Source of the DNA: Luteirhabdus pelagi
Lineage (GTDB): Bacteria; Bacteroidota; Bacteroidia; Flavobacteriales; Flavobacteriaceae
Direction: 5' to 3'
DNA length: 64,000 nt
NCBI RefSeq assembly: GCF_016827595.1
Contig: NZ_JAECMS010000006.1
Span: 62,001-126,000, forward strand
Part shown: positions 52,402-61,982 of the stretch, in pieces
Position numbering within the stretch: the first letter of the stretch is position 1
How the letters are laid out: every line of letters begins with the position of its first letter
Translations under genes and position numbers: made by a program
Notes under the pieces: model-generated
Seen by the model: only the letters and a program-made list of their open reading frames with translations
Database searches by the model: none
What the model was told of the DNA's origin: nothing

Positions 52402-53024
52402 TGGATACCATTTTATTGCATCCTGCTTATTTTCCTTCCGTGGCGCAAATGGTTGCGGTGGTTCACTGCAAGCAGCTCGTTTTTGAAGCGGAAGATAATT
52501 ACCAAAAGCAAACTTATAGGACCCGAGCGTATATTGCCCATAGCAACGGAAAACTATTATTGAATGTTCCGATTCAGCATACGGGCGATCGACAAAGAAC
52601 CAAGGAAGTTTTGGTGGAAGACAGCTTTCCCTGGCAATCGCAACACTGGAAATCGCTTCAGGCAGCCTATCGTACTTCTCCCTTTTTCGAGTTTTATGAA
52701 GACGATTTGAAAGTGCTCTTTGAAAGAAAGGTGGAAACCCTTTGGGAACACAACCTAACAATATTTGAAACCCTCTGCGACCTGATTGGGATTGAAAAGG
52801 ACTATAGCACCACCGATGAGTACTTTAAGGATCCAACGCAACAAGATCTGCGATACCTAAGCGATGCGAAGACAGAACGCAATTTCGAATTAGAACCGTA
52901 TATTCAAGTGTTTCAGGAAAGGCACGGGTTTTTGGAGAATCTTTCAGTATTGGACCTACTCTTCAACCAAGGGCCGAATACGCTTCATTATTTGGAATCG
53001 CAAGACATCCCCTTCAAGCCCTAA
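52401..53024 (+). CDS. WbqC-family protein
   Basis: A 207-residue protein that starts with GTG on the last base of lepB. It carries WbqC-like features: ILLHPAYFPSVAQMVAVVHC near the start, YRTRAYIAHSNGKLLLNVPIQH, and WQSQHWKSLQAAYRTSPFFEFYEDDL, the conserved central stretch. WbqC proteins are linked to polysaccharide or glycan synthesis in some species, but the reaction is unknown. It ends tail-to-tail with bshC, sharing four bases. Confidence 0.85.
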   Translation: MDTILLHPAYFPSVAQMVAVVHCKQLVFEAEDNYQKQTYRTRAYIAHSNGKLLLNVPIQHTGDRQRTKEVLVEDSFPWQSQHWKSLQAAYRTSPFFEFYEDDLKVLFERKVETLWEHNLTIFETLCDLIGIEKDYSTTDEYFKDPTQQDLRYLSDAKTERNFELEPYIQVFQERHGFLENLSVLDLLFNQGPNTLHYLESQDIPFKP

Positions 53025-53032
53025 GGTTGAAG
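53012..53032. terminator. Stem-loop over the overlapping stops of wbqC-like gene and bshC
   Basis: CTTCAA / TTGAAG arms with a further CC/GG pair and a CTAA loop lie across the four bases shared by the two convergent genes. A stem that contains both stop codons may end transcription in both directions, but no T-run follows on either side. Confidence 0.4.
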
Positions 53033-54625
53033 CTCGATAATCGTAAAGGCATTTTCCATTGGATTCAATTCCTCTAGCAACATTGGAACCAATTCTTCGC
53101 CATATTTTAAGTAGAATTCCGATACGTTTTTCACGCGTTCTTGCAAATTCTCCTTTGGAAACAAGTCATCCTGCAATTTCGTCAATCGCTCCAACTCATC
53201 TGCCAACTTACGCTTTTGCGCTTTCATCAATCTTTTTTCAAGATTATCCAACCCATTTAGCTGCTTCTTTTCTTGTGCGGCTACTGCCCCGATGAAAGAG
53301 GCATCCGTTTTTTCGGCCAACGTATATAAGTCTTTAAACTGTTGTTGAAGATGTTCCCGTTGTGGGGTGAAGTCGATTTCGATTTCGGAAATACGCTTGG
53401 TTTGCTTGGTACGAAGTTGTTGTTGGGGAAGGAATAACTCTTCAACAGAACTGTCTAGTTTCTTCAATTTTTCAACCTGCTTCTCCGTCACCAGCAATAC
53501 CGAATTTCGAAGGTGAACTATTGGGAATGTCAGCGAAATGGCTTCAAAATACGACTTCAACTGAAGCCAATAGGCCAATTCACCTCCCCCACCGATATAA
53601 CAGAGGTTTGGTAGTATCATTTCTTGATACACGGGTCGTAACAAGGCGTTTGGTGAAAATCGCTCAGGATGGTTTTTAAGTTCTTCTTCCATTTCCTTTT
53701 GGGAAAAACTGAGCTCTGTATTATCGATAAAATACGTTTCTTCACGCTTGATAATACGTTCGCGGACTCCTTCACCCAAATAAAAAAGGTTGATTTCCCG
53801 AGGATGCACCTGTTCTTTATAGCCGTTTTCCTTAAGCTTTTCAGACGTTTCGGAAACATGTTGATGCGACAATTGTACGTTCAGTTCCTTTTCAACAACG
53901 GAAACAAAGTCCTTCTTCAATATAGCATCATCACCATCTAGCACTACCAATCCGTATTCACCAAAAAACTGATTGGCCAAGTGGCGGGTAGCTTCCGCTA
54001 AATTCTTATGTTCAAAATAAGCTTCTCGAAACAGGGTAGTTAAATGGTGTGCGTATTCCGTTTCACCCAAAGCGTTTGAGAGCTCTGAAAAAACCGCATC
54101 CATATTCTCAAGCGACATCCGTCCAACGGCACCACCGCTTTCTCGGTTCCATTCCATTCGTTTGCCTTCAAAATTGAAATATTGAATTTCCTCGAAGTCA
54201 TGATCTTCGGAGGCCATCCAAAAAACAGGAACGAAGGTATGCTCTGGATATTCCGTTTTCAGTTTTTTGCATAGATTCAGAACTGAAATAATTTTATATA
54301 GGAAATAGAGTGGGCCAGTGAACAAGTTCAGTTGATGACCCGTCGTAACGGTAAAAGTTTTCTCATCATTTAACGCTTGAATGTTTGTTGAAGTTTTCTC
54401 GGAAATCTGGAAACCTTCATATTGCTGCTCCAATTGCCGAACCAAAAGTTGACGTTGATTGTCTGAAAACTGTTTTGACTTTTCGGTCAGTTGCTTTTTA
54501 AAATTTTCAACAGAAGGATACCGGTGATAAAACGGTTTGGTTTTCTCAGATTTTTGCAGATAGTCGCAAATCAAGGAGGAGAAATACCCGGTTTCAGAAT
54601 AAGGAAGCGTATACTTTTTTGGCAT
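53021..54625 (-). CDS. bshC: Putative cysteine ligase BshC, bacillithiol synthesis
   Basis: A 534-residue protein matching BshC, which joins cysteine to GlcN-malate in the last step of bacillithiol synthesis. Family marks are VTTGHQLNLFTGPLYFLYKIISVL at about 95-118, FVPVFWMASEDHDFEEI at about 140-156 and GGGGELAYWLQLKSYF at about 345-360, plus a long C-terminal coiled coil near 430-500. The fold resembles class I nucleotidyl/ligase enzymes with HIGH-like GHQLN. It has its own promoter and is convergent with the WbqC-family gene. Confidence 0.9.
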   Translation of the reverse strand: MPKKYTLPYSETGYFSSLICDYLQKSEKTKPFYHRYPSVENFKKQLTEKSKQFSDNQRQLLVRQLEQQYEGFQISEKTSTNIQALNDEKTFTVTTGHQLNLFTGPLYFLYKIISVLNLCKKLKTEYPEHTFVPVFWMASEDHDFEEIQYFNFEGKRMEWNRESGGAVGRMSLENMDAVFSELSNALGETEYAHHLTTLFREAYFEHKNLAEATRHLANQFFGEYGLVVLDGDDAILKKDFVSVVEKELNVQLSHQHVSETSEKLKENGYKEQVHPREINLFYLGEGVRERIIKREETYFIDNTELSFSQKEMEEELKNHPERFSPNALLRPVYQEMILPNLCYIGGGGELAYWLQLKSYFEAISLTFPIVHLRNSVLLVTEKQVEKLKKLDSSVEELFLPQQQLRTKQTKRISEIEIDFTPQREHLQQQFKDLYTLAEKTDASFIGAVAAQEKKQLNGLDNLEKRLMKAQKRKLADELERLTKLQDDLFPKENLQERVKNVSEFYLKYGEELVPMLLEELNPMENAFTIIELQP

Positions 54626-54644
54626 AAAGTGTTACAAATTACAG

Positions 54645-54652
54645 CAAATGTA
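54645..54652 (-). promoter_or_regulatory. -7 box of bshC
   Basis: On the minus strand TACATTTG is a full match to TAnnTTTG, 20 bases upstream of the bshC ATG. The -33 element is weak (no TTTG at 19-21 bases). Confidence 0.55.
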
Positions 54653-54765
54653 GCCTATTTCAGCCGTCTATTCCTCTAAAAATACGTTAATCCGATCAAT
54701 TGAAATGGGGCTTTTACCATCAAAAAGTTTCAATTATCTTTAAGCTTTCAATCAAAAATACCTTT

Positions 54766-57246
54766 ATGAAGCGACTTTCTTACCTCCTCCTATTCCTAAG
54801 TTTTCCTCTTTTTGCACAACTTCAATCACCAGCCGAATTTCTCGGCTATGAAATTGGCGAACAATTTTCGCGTCACGCGCAAGTAGTCGATTACTTCGAG
54901 CATGTAGCCGAAAATAGCAGTATGGTTACTTACCATAATTATGGAAAAACGAATGAGCGTAGACCCCTTACCTATGCCATCGTTTCTTCACCTCAAAATT
55001 TGGCAAATATTGAAACGATTCGAAAAAACAACCTTGCGAGTATTGGTATGGGTGAAGGCTCCGCTTCACCAGATGTTGCTATCGTATGGTTAAGCTATAA
55101 CGTTCACGGAAATGAAGCTAGCAGTACAGAAGCTGCTATGGCAACATTATACGAGCTAATCACCGAAAAACAGGCATGGCTGCAAAATACGGTTGTCATT
55201 ATCGATCCCTGTGTAAATCCCGATGGTCGCGATCGCTATGCCAACTGGTACAACCAAGTAAAGCGAACGCCTTTCGACCCGAGTCAGGATGCCACCGAAC
55301 ACCGTGAACGTTGGCCAGGTGGACGTCCGAATCATTATCTTTTCGACCTAAATCGTGATTGGGCATGGGCGACACAGGTAGAAACCCGCCAACGTCTAAA
55401 AATTTATAATCAGTGGATGCCTCATGTGCATGTCGATTTCCATGAACAGGGCATAAACGAACCCTATTACTTTGCGCCTGCAGCAGAACCGTATCATGAA
55501 ATCATTACGCCTTGGCAGCGCGATTTCCAAACACAGATCGGTAAAAACCATGCGAAATACTTCGATCAGGAAGGTTGGTTGTTTTTCACGAGAGAACGCT
55601 TCGATTTATTATATCCGAGTTATGGCGACACCTACCCTACGTATATGGGAGCCATTGGAATGACCTACGAGCAGGCTGGTCACGGTTTTGCTGGGTTGGG
55701 CGTATTTACGGATGAAGGTCAAATGCTAACCTTAAAAGATAGAGCGGCACATCATACTACGACCGGACTTTCAACAGTGGAGATTTCCTCGAAGAATGCC
55801 GCAAAATTGAATGAAGAATTCCGAAAGTATTTCGGCAATACAAATTCCGCGACCTATAAAAGCTTTGTAATGCAAGGAGATGCCGATAATATACAGGCAT
55901 TGACAGATTTATTGGATTTACACGAAATTGAATATGGGTTTACCAATGGTTCGTTTAAAGGGTATTCGTATGGTACAGGCGAAAAAGGTTCGCTGGAAGC
56001 TAAAAATGCATTGGTGGTTAGCACTAATCAGCCGAAAGGCCATATGGTTACCGTTCTTTTCGAGCCAAAAACTGCTTTAAGCACACCGCTAACATACGAC
56101 ATTACAGCTTGGAGCCTTCCGTATGCGTACGGACTGGAATCGGTTGCCAGCAGTAGCTTGGTTTCAACAAATGGCTCACAACCAAACCGAATGGTAACCA
56201 ACCAGGCCACTACGAAAGCAGCAGGCTATATTTTGGAATGGAATAGCATGGCTGATGCGAAGTTCTTAGCCGATTTATTGAAACATGATATCAGGGTTCG
56301 GTTTTCAGAAAAGAAATTGAAGTTTGGCGGAAATGAATTTGACCGAGGTAGTCTAATTATCACGCGATCAGATAACCGAAACACCGAAAATTTTGACAGT
56401 AAACTTACGGAAATCGCAAATAATCATAATCGAAAATTATACGCATCTCCGACCAGCTTCGCCGATGCCATGACCGATTTTGGATCGCCTGATGTAAAAT
56501 TGATCAACAAGCAGAAAATAGCCGTTTTACAAGGAGAAGGCACTTCATCCTTAAGCTATGGTGCTATTTGGCATTTCTTTGAGCAGCAGTTGGACTATCC
56601 AGTAACCTCTATCAATACCGACGATATAGGCCGTGTAAATTTAGATGATTATAATGTATTGGTAGTGCCCAGCGGCTGGTACGGACGTGCTATGAATAAT
56701 GATGCTATGAAAGGCATTAAGGATTGGGTACGCGGTGGTGGAAAATTGATCGCTATCGGACGCGCCCTTTCAAGTCTTGAGCGAGCCGATGGATTTGGGC
56801 TAAAACGAAATGAACAAGATAGTGCCGATACTGAAAAATCGGAGGATTCCAAATTAATTCCATACGACCAACGGGAACAGGAACGAACCAAAAACATGAT
56901 TACGGGAAGTATTTATAAAGTTACGCTAGACCCATCCCATCCTATGGCTTTTGGGTACGGCGATACCTACTATTCGTTGAAATTGGGAAGTGATTCTTAT
57001 AAATTCTTAGAGGATGGTTATACTGTAGGCTATATCAAAGGAGACCCTGTAAGTCTTTCTGGTTTTTCAGGTGAAGAAGCAAAAGCTGGTTTGGCCAATT
57101 CGTTGGTTTTTGGTGAAGAACGAATGGGACGTGGTTCTGTAATCTATTTCGTAGATGATGTCTTGTTCCGGGGCTTTTGGCATAATGGAAAGCTTTTATT
57201 CGTGAATAGCCTATTTTTTGTGAATAACAACGCTTTCGAATTATAA
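54766..57246 (+). CDS. Exported M14-family zinc carboxypeptidase
   Basis: An 826-residue secreted protein (signal peptide MKRLSYLLLFLSFPLFAQ). The M14 catalytic domain shows the first Zn pair in YNVHGNEASSTEA (His and Glu at about 117-120), DPCVNPDGRDRYANWYN, substrate-binding FDLNRDWAWATQVETR and the third ligand in HVDFHEQG (about 228). The C-terminal third (about 590-826) resembles a glutamine-amidotransferase-like Rossmann domain (YNVLVVPSGWYGRAMNND, GKLIAIGRAL). The start at 54766 was chosen because the longer frame would put 22 unlikely residues before the signal peptide. It probably trims peptides in the periplasm or outside. Confidence 0.88.
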   Translation: MKRLSYLLLFLSFPLFAQLQSPAEFLGYEIGEQFSRHAQVVDYFEHVAENSSMVTYHNYGKTNERRPLTYAIVSSPQNLANIETIRKNNLASIGMGEGSASPDVAIVWLSYNVHGNEASSTEAAMATLYELITEKQAWLQNTVVIIDPCVNPDGRDRYANWYNQVKRTPFDPSQDATEHRERWPGGRPNHYLFDLNRDWAWATQVETRQRLKIYNQWMPHVHVDFHEQGINEPYYFAPAAEPYHEIITPWQRDFQTQIGKNHAKYFDQEGWLFFTRERFDLLYPSYGDTYPTYMGAIGMTYEQAGHGFAGLGVFTDEGQMLTLKDRAAHHTTTGLSTVEISSKNAAKLNEEFRKYFGNTNSATYKSFVMQGDADNIQALTDLLDLHEIEYGFTNGSFKGYSYGTGEKGSLEAKNALVVSTNQPKGHMVTVLFEPKTALSTPLTYDITAWSLPYAYGLESVASSSLVSTNGSQPNRMVTNQATTKAAGYILEWNSMADAKFLADLLKHDIRVRFSEKKLKFGGNEFDRGSLIITRSDNRNTENFDSKLTEIANNHNRKLYASPTSFADAMTDFGSPDVKLINKQKIAVLQGEGTSSLSYGAIWHFFEQQLDYPVTSINTDDIGRVNLDDYNVLVVPSGWYGRAMNNDAMKGIKDWVRGGGKLIAIGRALSSLERADGFGLKRNEQDSADTEKSEDSKLIPYDQREQERTKNMITGSIYKVTLDPSHPMAFGYGDTYYSLKLGSDSYKFLEDGYTVGYIKGDPVSLSGFSGEEAKAGLANSLVFGEERMGRGSVIYFVDDVLFRGFWHNGKLLFVNSLFFVNNNAFEL

Positions 57247-57293
57247 GGCATATCTTAAAGTAATGTAAAACAACAGAATAGCTAGTGGTTTTT

Positions 57294-57318
57294 CTAGTAT
57301 TTTCGTAGAAAATACTAG
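57294..57318 (+). promoter_or_regulatory. Perfect 10-bp hairpin two bases before a start codon
   Basis: CTAGTATTTT and AAAATACTAG pair perfectly around a 5-base loop (57304-57308). The ATG of the metallo-hydrolase gene is at 57321. In mRNA this stem would sit on the ribosome entry site. As DNA it could be an operator overlapping a promoter. There is no T-run, so it is a poor terminator for the upstream peptidase. Confidence 0.55.
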
Positions 57319-57320
57319 CT

Positions 57321-58142
57321 ATGAAATATATTTTACCAGTTTTCCTGTTTTCCCTATTGCTAATTTCTTGCAATGAAACAAAGAAAGAATCGCAAGAAAC
57401 CGATGCATCCGAAGAGACAAAAATTGTGCAGACTTCAACTCAGGATGAAGAAAAGGAAATGGAGCAGAACGTACAGATAACGCCCATTTCCCATGCTACG
57501 ATGGTCATCGACTGGGATAATACTATCATTTACGTAGATCCCGTTGGAGGGACAAAAGCCTTTGCAAATCAACCTACCCCGACTATTGTGTTACTGACTG
57601 ATATTCACGGCGATCATTTAAACGTAGAAACCCTAGAAGCAATCAACAAGGATGGCATTACTTATATCGCTCCACAAGCGGTGATGGACAAATTGCCTAA
57701 ATCCTTAGCTGCTCAAACTGAAGTGATGAATAACGATGAAGCTAAACTTTTACAAGGTTTTAGCATCGATGCGATTCCAATGTACAATTTACGCGAAGAA
57801 GCAAAGGATTTCCATGTGAAGGGAAGAGGTAACGGTTATGTGCTTGAGAAGGACGGTCATCGTGTATACATTTCTGGCGATACGGAAGACATCCCAGAAA
57901 TGCGAAGTTTGACCAATATCAATGAAGCCTTTGTCTGTATGAACCTACCTTATACCATGACAGTTGAAAGTGCCGCCGATGCGGTGTTAGACTTCGAGCC
58001 GGATGTGGTATACCCATATCACTATAGAGGAAAAGATGGCCTTAGCGATATCGATAAATTCAAATCGATCGTAACCACCGCAAACAAAAACATTGAAGTA
58101 AAGCAACTCAACTGGTATCCAAACCAGGATTCAAAGAAGTAA
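57321..58142 (+). CDS. MBL-fold metal-dependent hydrolase lipoprotein
   Basis: A 273-residue lipoprotein (lipobox LISC at about 14-17) with a metallo-beta-lactamase fold of the UlaG-like type: ITPISHATMVIDWDNTIIYVDPVGG, then the metal motif TDIHGDHLN (His-x-Asp-His form) at about 94-102, YISGDTEDIPEM, and VYPYHYRGKDG near 235-245 with the last His. The substrate is unknown. Its stop codon lies in a 15-base palindrome shared with the stop of the convergent S9 peptidase gene. Confidence 0.85.
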   Translation: MKYILPVFLFSLLLISCNETKKESQETDASEETKIVQTSTQDEEKEMEQNVQITPISHATMVIDWDNTIIYVDPVGGTKAFANQPTPTIVLLTDIHGDHLNVETLEAINKDGITYIAPQAVMDKLPKSLAAQTEVMNNDEAKLLQGFSIDAIPMYNLREEAKDFHVKGRGNGYVLEKDGHRVYISGDTEDIPEMRSLTNINEAFVCMNLPYTMTVESAADAVLDFEPDVVYPYHYRGKDGLSDIDKFKSIVTTANKNIEVKQLNWYPNQDSKK

Positions 58143-58143
58143 T

Positions 58144-60168
58144 TTACTTCCGATATTTTTCAAACCATGCCAAGGTATGTGCTACCTTGGTGATCAAATT
58201 ACTGGGGCGTGCCGCAATTCCGTGGGACGCCTCCGGTATTTCTACCAGAACCGTTTCAATCTTTCGAAGCTTTAAGGCATGGTAATACTGCTTGGCTTCA
58301 CTCGGCGGTGTTCGTAAATCGTTCATTCCCACCATTACCATCGTGGGTGTTTCAACATTGCCTACCAGCGACAATGGTGAAAATTTCCAATACGTTTCGA
58401 ATTCTTCCCAAGGCTGACCTGGATAGCGGGAGTTCGCGTACCCATAATAATTATCGGCAACCAAAGTCTTGCTAATCCAGTTGATAACGGGTTTCGCTAC
58501 CACGGCAGCTTCAAAACGGTTGTTCTTTCCAATCATCCATGCGGTCATAATGCCTCCGGCACTTCCACCGGTCACGAACAGTTTATCTTCATGGGCAATT
58601 CCCTTTTGTATAAGATGGTCCACACCATCCATGACATCGTTGTAATCTTCACCGGGATAATTATGATATAAAAGGTTGCCAAATGCTTCACCATAACTTG
58701 TGCTTCCCCTAGGATTCGGGTAAAATACGATATAACCATTGGCTGCATAAAGTTGAATTTCTGTTGAAAAATGAGGCCCATAATTCAGAATTGGACCACC
58801 ATGATTCTCTACCAACAACGGATACTCCTTTGCTTCCGAATAATTCGGTGGATAAACCACCCATCCCTGAATATCGCGATTATCGAAGGTCGATTTGTAC
58901 CATACTTCTTCAACCTTTCCTAATTTCCGATAGCCCAACACATCTTCATTTAAAGATGTCAGTACCTCAGCAGCACCACCCTTTTCAACCACTGCCACTT
59001 CCGCGGGGCGATCAGTTCTAGAAATGGTATAGGCAATTACATCATCATCCGAAAGACTATAATTTCCGCTGGCATACGGACGTCCCAGTGTGGTGCCGCC
59101 AACATTTGAAACGATATCGGTTACCTTTCCACTCAAATTGATATGCGCTAACTTCGTCAGTCCTTTATCGTTATACATAAAGTACAGTCCTTTCCCTTTT
59201 TCATCCCATGAAATATTACCAATACTTCTATCGAGTCCTGTTGAAACAGAACGCCTATTGCTACCATTCTTATCCATCAGCTGAAGCTGGGTAACCTGGT
59301 ACGCCTGACGCTTGTCTTCATACCCTAAAAAGGCGATAGTTGAACCATCAGGTGAAACGATCGGGCTATAATCGGGTCCATCGCGGTCTGTTAACTGTTG
59401 AATACCTCCCGTTGAAACGGAAACCGAATACACTTCACTGTTTCTGAAGTCGTATTCCCAATCCTCATTTCTATTTCCTGAAAAATAAATCATATTCCCA
59501 TCCGGGCTCCATGACAGCGAACCACCATGGTTGAAATCGCCGGAGGTAACCTGTCTTGCAGTCCGACCCAGCGCTGGAATCGTAAAAATATGTGTGAACC
59601 CTGGGTTTAAGTATCCGCGACCATCGGCTTCGTGCTTCAACCGGTCGGTAATCCTCGGTTTATCGGCCCAATCGGCTCCCTTTGGTTTCTGCGGCATTTT
59701 GGCAATAACGGGTGCTTCGCTGTCTACTTTCATGGTGAAAGCGATGTGCGACCCGTCTGGCGACCATTCCAAGTTTGAAGGGCTGTTCTCTAATTGCGTC
59801 AACTTGGCTAGCGCTCCTGTTTCCGTCCAATAAAGATATATTTCACTTCCATTTTCACTACTACTCACAAAAGCGATACGATCGCCGGAAGGTGACCAGC
59901 GCGCCTGACTTTCGCTTCCGTCCCTTGCCGTCATTTTATGGTGAATGGAAGGATCTTCGATACTGATAATCCATAGACTTCCTTCACTCCTGTCCTTCAT
60001 AACATCGAAGCCCATCCTTCTATAGACGATGTATTCGCTATCGGGTGAAATTTGTGGATCGTTGGCATATTCCAATTGAAAAACATCTAAATAGTCGAAG
60101 TTTCTTTGTTGGCTATAAACAGTTGATGTACTGATTAGGATTGTGAAAAAGAGTAACAGTCGATTCAT
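58144..60168 (-). CDS. S9-family prolyl oligopeptidase/dipeptidyl peptidase
   Basis: A 674-residue exported serine peptidase (signal peptide ending near TVYS). The N-terminal 400 residues form a WD40-like (PD40) beta-propeller with repeated SWSPDG / WSPSGD motifs. The C-terminal alpha/beta hydrolase has GGSAGG with nucleophile Ser at about 536, Asp at about 617 in GMNDLRTP and His at about 649 in ASHGIA. It cleaves oligopeptides and likely works with the M14 peptidase and other secreted hydrolases in protein degradation. It is tail-to-tail with the metallo-hydrolase with a single base between stops. Confidence 0.93.
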   Translation of the reverse strand: MNRLLLFFTILISTSTVYSQQRNFDYLDVFQLEYANDPQISPDSEYIVYRRMGFDVMKDRSEGSLWIISIEDPSIHHKMTARDGSESQARWSPSGDRIAFVSSSENGSEIYLYWTETGALAKLTQLENSPSNLEWSPDGSHIAFTMKVDSEAPVIAKMPQKPKGADWADKPRITDRLKHEADGRGYLNPGFTHIFTIPALGRTARQVTSGDFNHGGSLSWSPDGNMIYFSGNRNEDWEYDFRNSEVYSVSVSTGGIQQLTDRDGPDYSPIVSPDGSTIAFLGYEDKRQAYQVTQLQLMDKNGSNRRSVSTGLDRSIGNISWDEKGKGLYFMYNDKGLTKLAHINLSGKVTDIVSNVGGTTLGRPYASGNYSLSDDDVIAYTISRTDRPAEVAVVEKGGAAEVLTSLNEDVLGYRKLGKVEEVWYKSTFDNRDIQGWVVYPPNYSEAKEYPLLVENHGGPILNYGPHFSTEIQLYAANGYIVFYPNPRGSTSYGEAFGNLLYHNYPGEDYNDVMDGVDHLIQKGIAHEDKLFVTGGSAGGIMTAWMIGKNNRFEAAVVAKPVINWISKTLVADNYYGYANSRYPGQPWEEFETYWKFSPLSLVGNVETPTMVMVGMNDLRTPPSEAKQYYHALKLRKIETVLVEIPEASHGIAARPSNLITKVAHTLAWFEKYRK

Positions 60169-60218
60169 AATGGTAAGGATTGAAGCTTAAAGATACCCAA
60201 TTCTGAAGTGTTCGGAAA

Positions 60219-60245
60219 CAAAAAAGCCGAAGCGATTGCTTCGGC
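60219..60245 (-). terminator. Rho-independent terminator of ettA
   Basis: A perfect 8-bp stem GCCGAAGC / GCTTCGGC with loop GATT (60226-60245). On the minus strand it is followed by a T-run (six T, 60220-60225 region). It lies 24 bases after the ettA stop. Confidence 0.85.
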
Positions 60246-60268
60246 CTATTAACTATTGTTTCAAAAAA

Positions 60269-61960
60269 CTAGCGTACCAGTTTCTTGTATTTGATTCGTT
60301 TCGGCATAACATCGCCACCCAAACGTTTCTTTTTGTTCTCTTCATAATCGCTAAAACCGCCTTCGAAGTAATATACTTGACTATTTCCTTCAAAAGCCAG
60401 GATATGGGTACAGATTCTATCAAGGAACCAACGGTCGTGACTAATCACTACCGCACAACCCGCGAAATTCTCCAATCCTTCTTCAAGGGCACGAAGTGTG
60501 TTTACATCCAAGTCGTTTGTCGGCTCATCCAACAGCAAGACGTTTCCTTCTTCCTTTAAAGTCATAGCCAAATGTAACCGGTTTCGTTCTCCACCCGAGA
60601 GTTTCGAAACCTTTTTGTTCTGTTCACTACCGCTGAAGTTGAAACGGCTTAGATACGCACGACTGTTCACTTGCTTTCCGCCCATCATAACCAATTCCTG
60701 ACCGTCGCTGAAGTTTTCCCAAATTGTTTTTTCAGGATCGATATTCGAATGGCTCTGATCTACATAGGCGATTTTTGCGGTGTCCCCTACTTCGAACGAA
60801 CCTTTATCGGGTTCTATTTCATCCATGATCATTTTGAAAATGGTAGTTTTTCCCGCTCCGTTTGGACCGATAATCCCAACAATTCCGGCTTGCGGTAATT
60901 TAAAGTTCAGGTCTTCATACAACAGCTTATCGCCAAAGGCTTTTGAAACACCTTTCGCATCGATGACATTTGTTCCAAGACGTGGACCGTTAGGAATATA
61001 AATTTCTAGCTTTTCATCCAGTTGCTTTTGGTCTTGGCTTAATAATTTATCGTAGTTGTTCAGACGTGCTTTTTGCTTTGCCTGACGCCCTTTCGGTGCC
61101 ATACGGACCCATTCCAATTCGCGCTCCAAGGTTTTTTGTCGCTTACTGGCCTGTTTCTGCTCTTGCTCCATACGCTTCGACTTCTGCTCTAACCAAGACG
61201 AATAGTTTCCTTTCCATGGAATTCCTTCCCCGCGGTCCAGTTCCAAGATCCATCCAGCTACGTTGTCTAAGAAATAGCGGTCGTGCGTAACGGCGATTAC
61301 TGTTCCTTTATACTGTGCCAAGTGATGTTCCAACCAATGAACGCTCTCTGCATCCAAGTGGTTGGTTGGCTCGTCCAATAGCAACACATCCGGTTCCTGA
61401 AGCAACAGGCGGCAAAGTGCTACGCGACGACGTTCCCCGCCAGAAAGCACCCCGATTTTTTTATCGGCTTCAGGCGTTCGCAACGCGTCCATTGCGATTT
61501 CCAGTTTGGTATCGAGTTCCCAAGCATTGGTGGCATCGATTTTATCCTGAAGCTTTGCTTGTTTGTCCATTAACTCTTGCATCTTATCAGGATTTTCATA
61601 GACTTCAGGCAGGCCAAAACTGTCATTAATCTTGTTGTATTCATCCAGGATATCGACAACTTCCTTGACGCCTTCCTTCACCACTTCAATAACGGTTTTC
61701 TCATCATCCAACTCAGGTTCCTGTTCCAGATAACCCACGGTGTATCCAGGCGAAAAGACCACATCACCTTGATAGTTTTTATCGACTCCAGCGATGATCT
61801 TGAGCAAGGTAGACTTTCCGCTACCGTTCAACCCAAGAATTCCAATTTTTGCGCCATAGAAGAAACTCAGATAGATGTTCTTCAACACAGGGGTTTGCGC
61901 GCTGGGGAAGGTTTTGGTAACCCCAGACATGGAGAAAATCACTTTTTTATCGTCTGCCAT
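60269..61960 (-). CDS. ettA: EttA, ABC-F translational throttle protein
   Basis: A 563-residue soluble protein with two ABC domains and no membrane segment. First domain: Walker A GLNGSGKST at about 43-51 and signature LSGGERRRVALCRLL at about 177. Second domain: Walker A GPNGAGKTT and signature LSGGERNRLHLAMTL at about 450. The Arm insertion lies in the first domain, and the linker with PtIM is around 250-310 (ASKRQKTLERELEWVRM). EttA binds the ribosomal E site and gates translation by ATP/ADP ratio. A terminator follows. Confidence 0.95.
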   Translation of the reverse strand: MADDKKVIFSMSGVTKTFPSAQTPVLKNIYLSFFYGAKIGILGLNGSGKSTLLKIIAGVDKNYQGDVVFSPGYTVGYLEQEPELDDEKTVIEVVKEGVKEVVDILDEYNKINDSFGLPEVYENPDKMQELMDKQAKLQDKIDATNAWELDTKLEIAMDALRTPEADKKIGVLSGGERRRVALCRLLLQEPDVLLLDEPTNHLDAESVHWLEHHLAQYKGTVIAVTHDRYFLDNVAGWILELDRGEGIPWKGNYSSWLEQKSKRMEQEQKQASKRQKTLERELEWVRMAPKGRQAKQKARLNNYDKLLSQDQKQLDEKLEIYIPNGPRLGTNVIDAKGVSKAFGDKLLYEDLNFKLPQAGIVGIIGPNGAGKTTIFKMIMDEIEPDKGSFEVGDTAKIAYVDQSHSNIDPEKTIWENFSDGQELVMMGGKQVNSRAYLSRFNFSGSEQNKKVSKLSGGERNRLHLAMTLKEEGNVLLLDEPTNDLDVNTLRALEEGLENFAGCAVVISHDRWFLDRICTHILAFEGNSQVYYFEGGFSDYEENKKKRLGGDVMPKRIKYKKLVR

Positions 61961-61982
61961 ATACTTTGAAAATTAAATCGGT

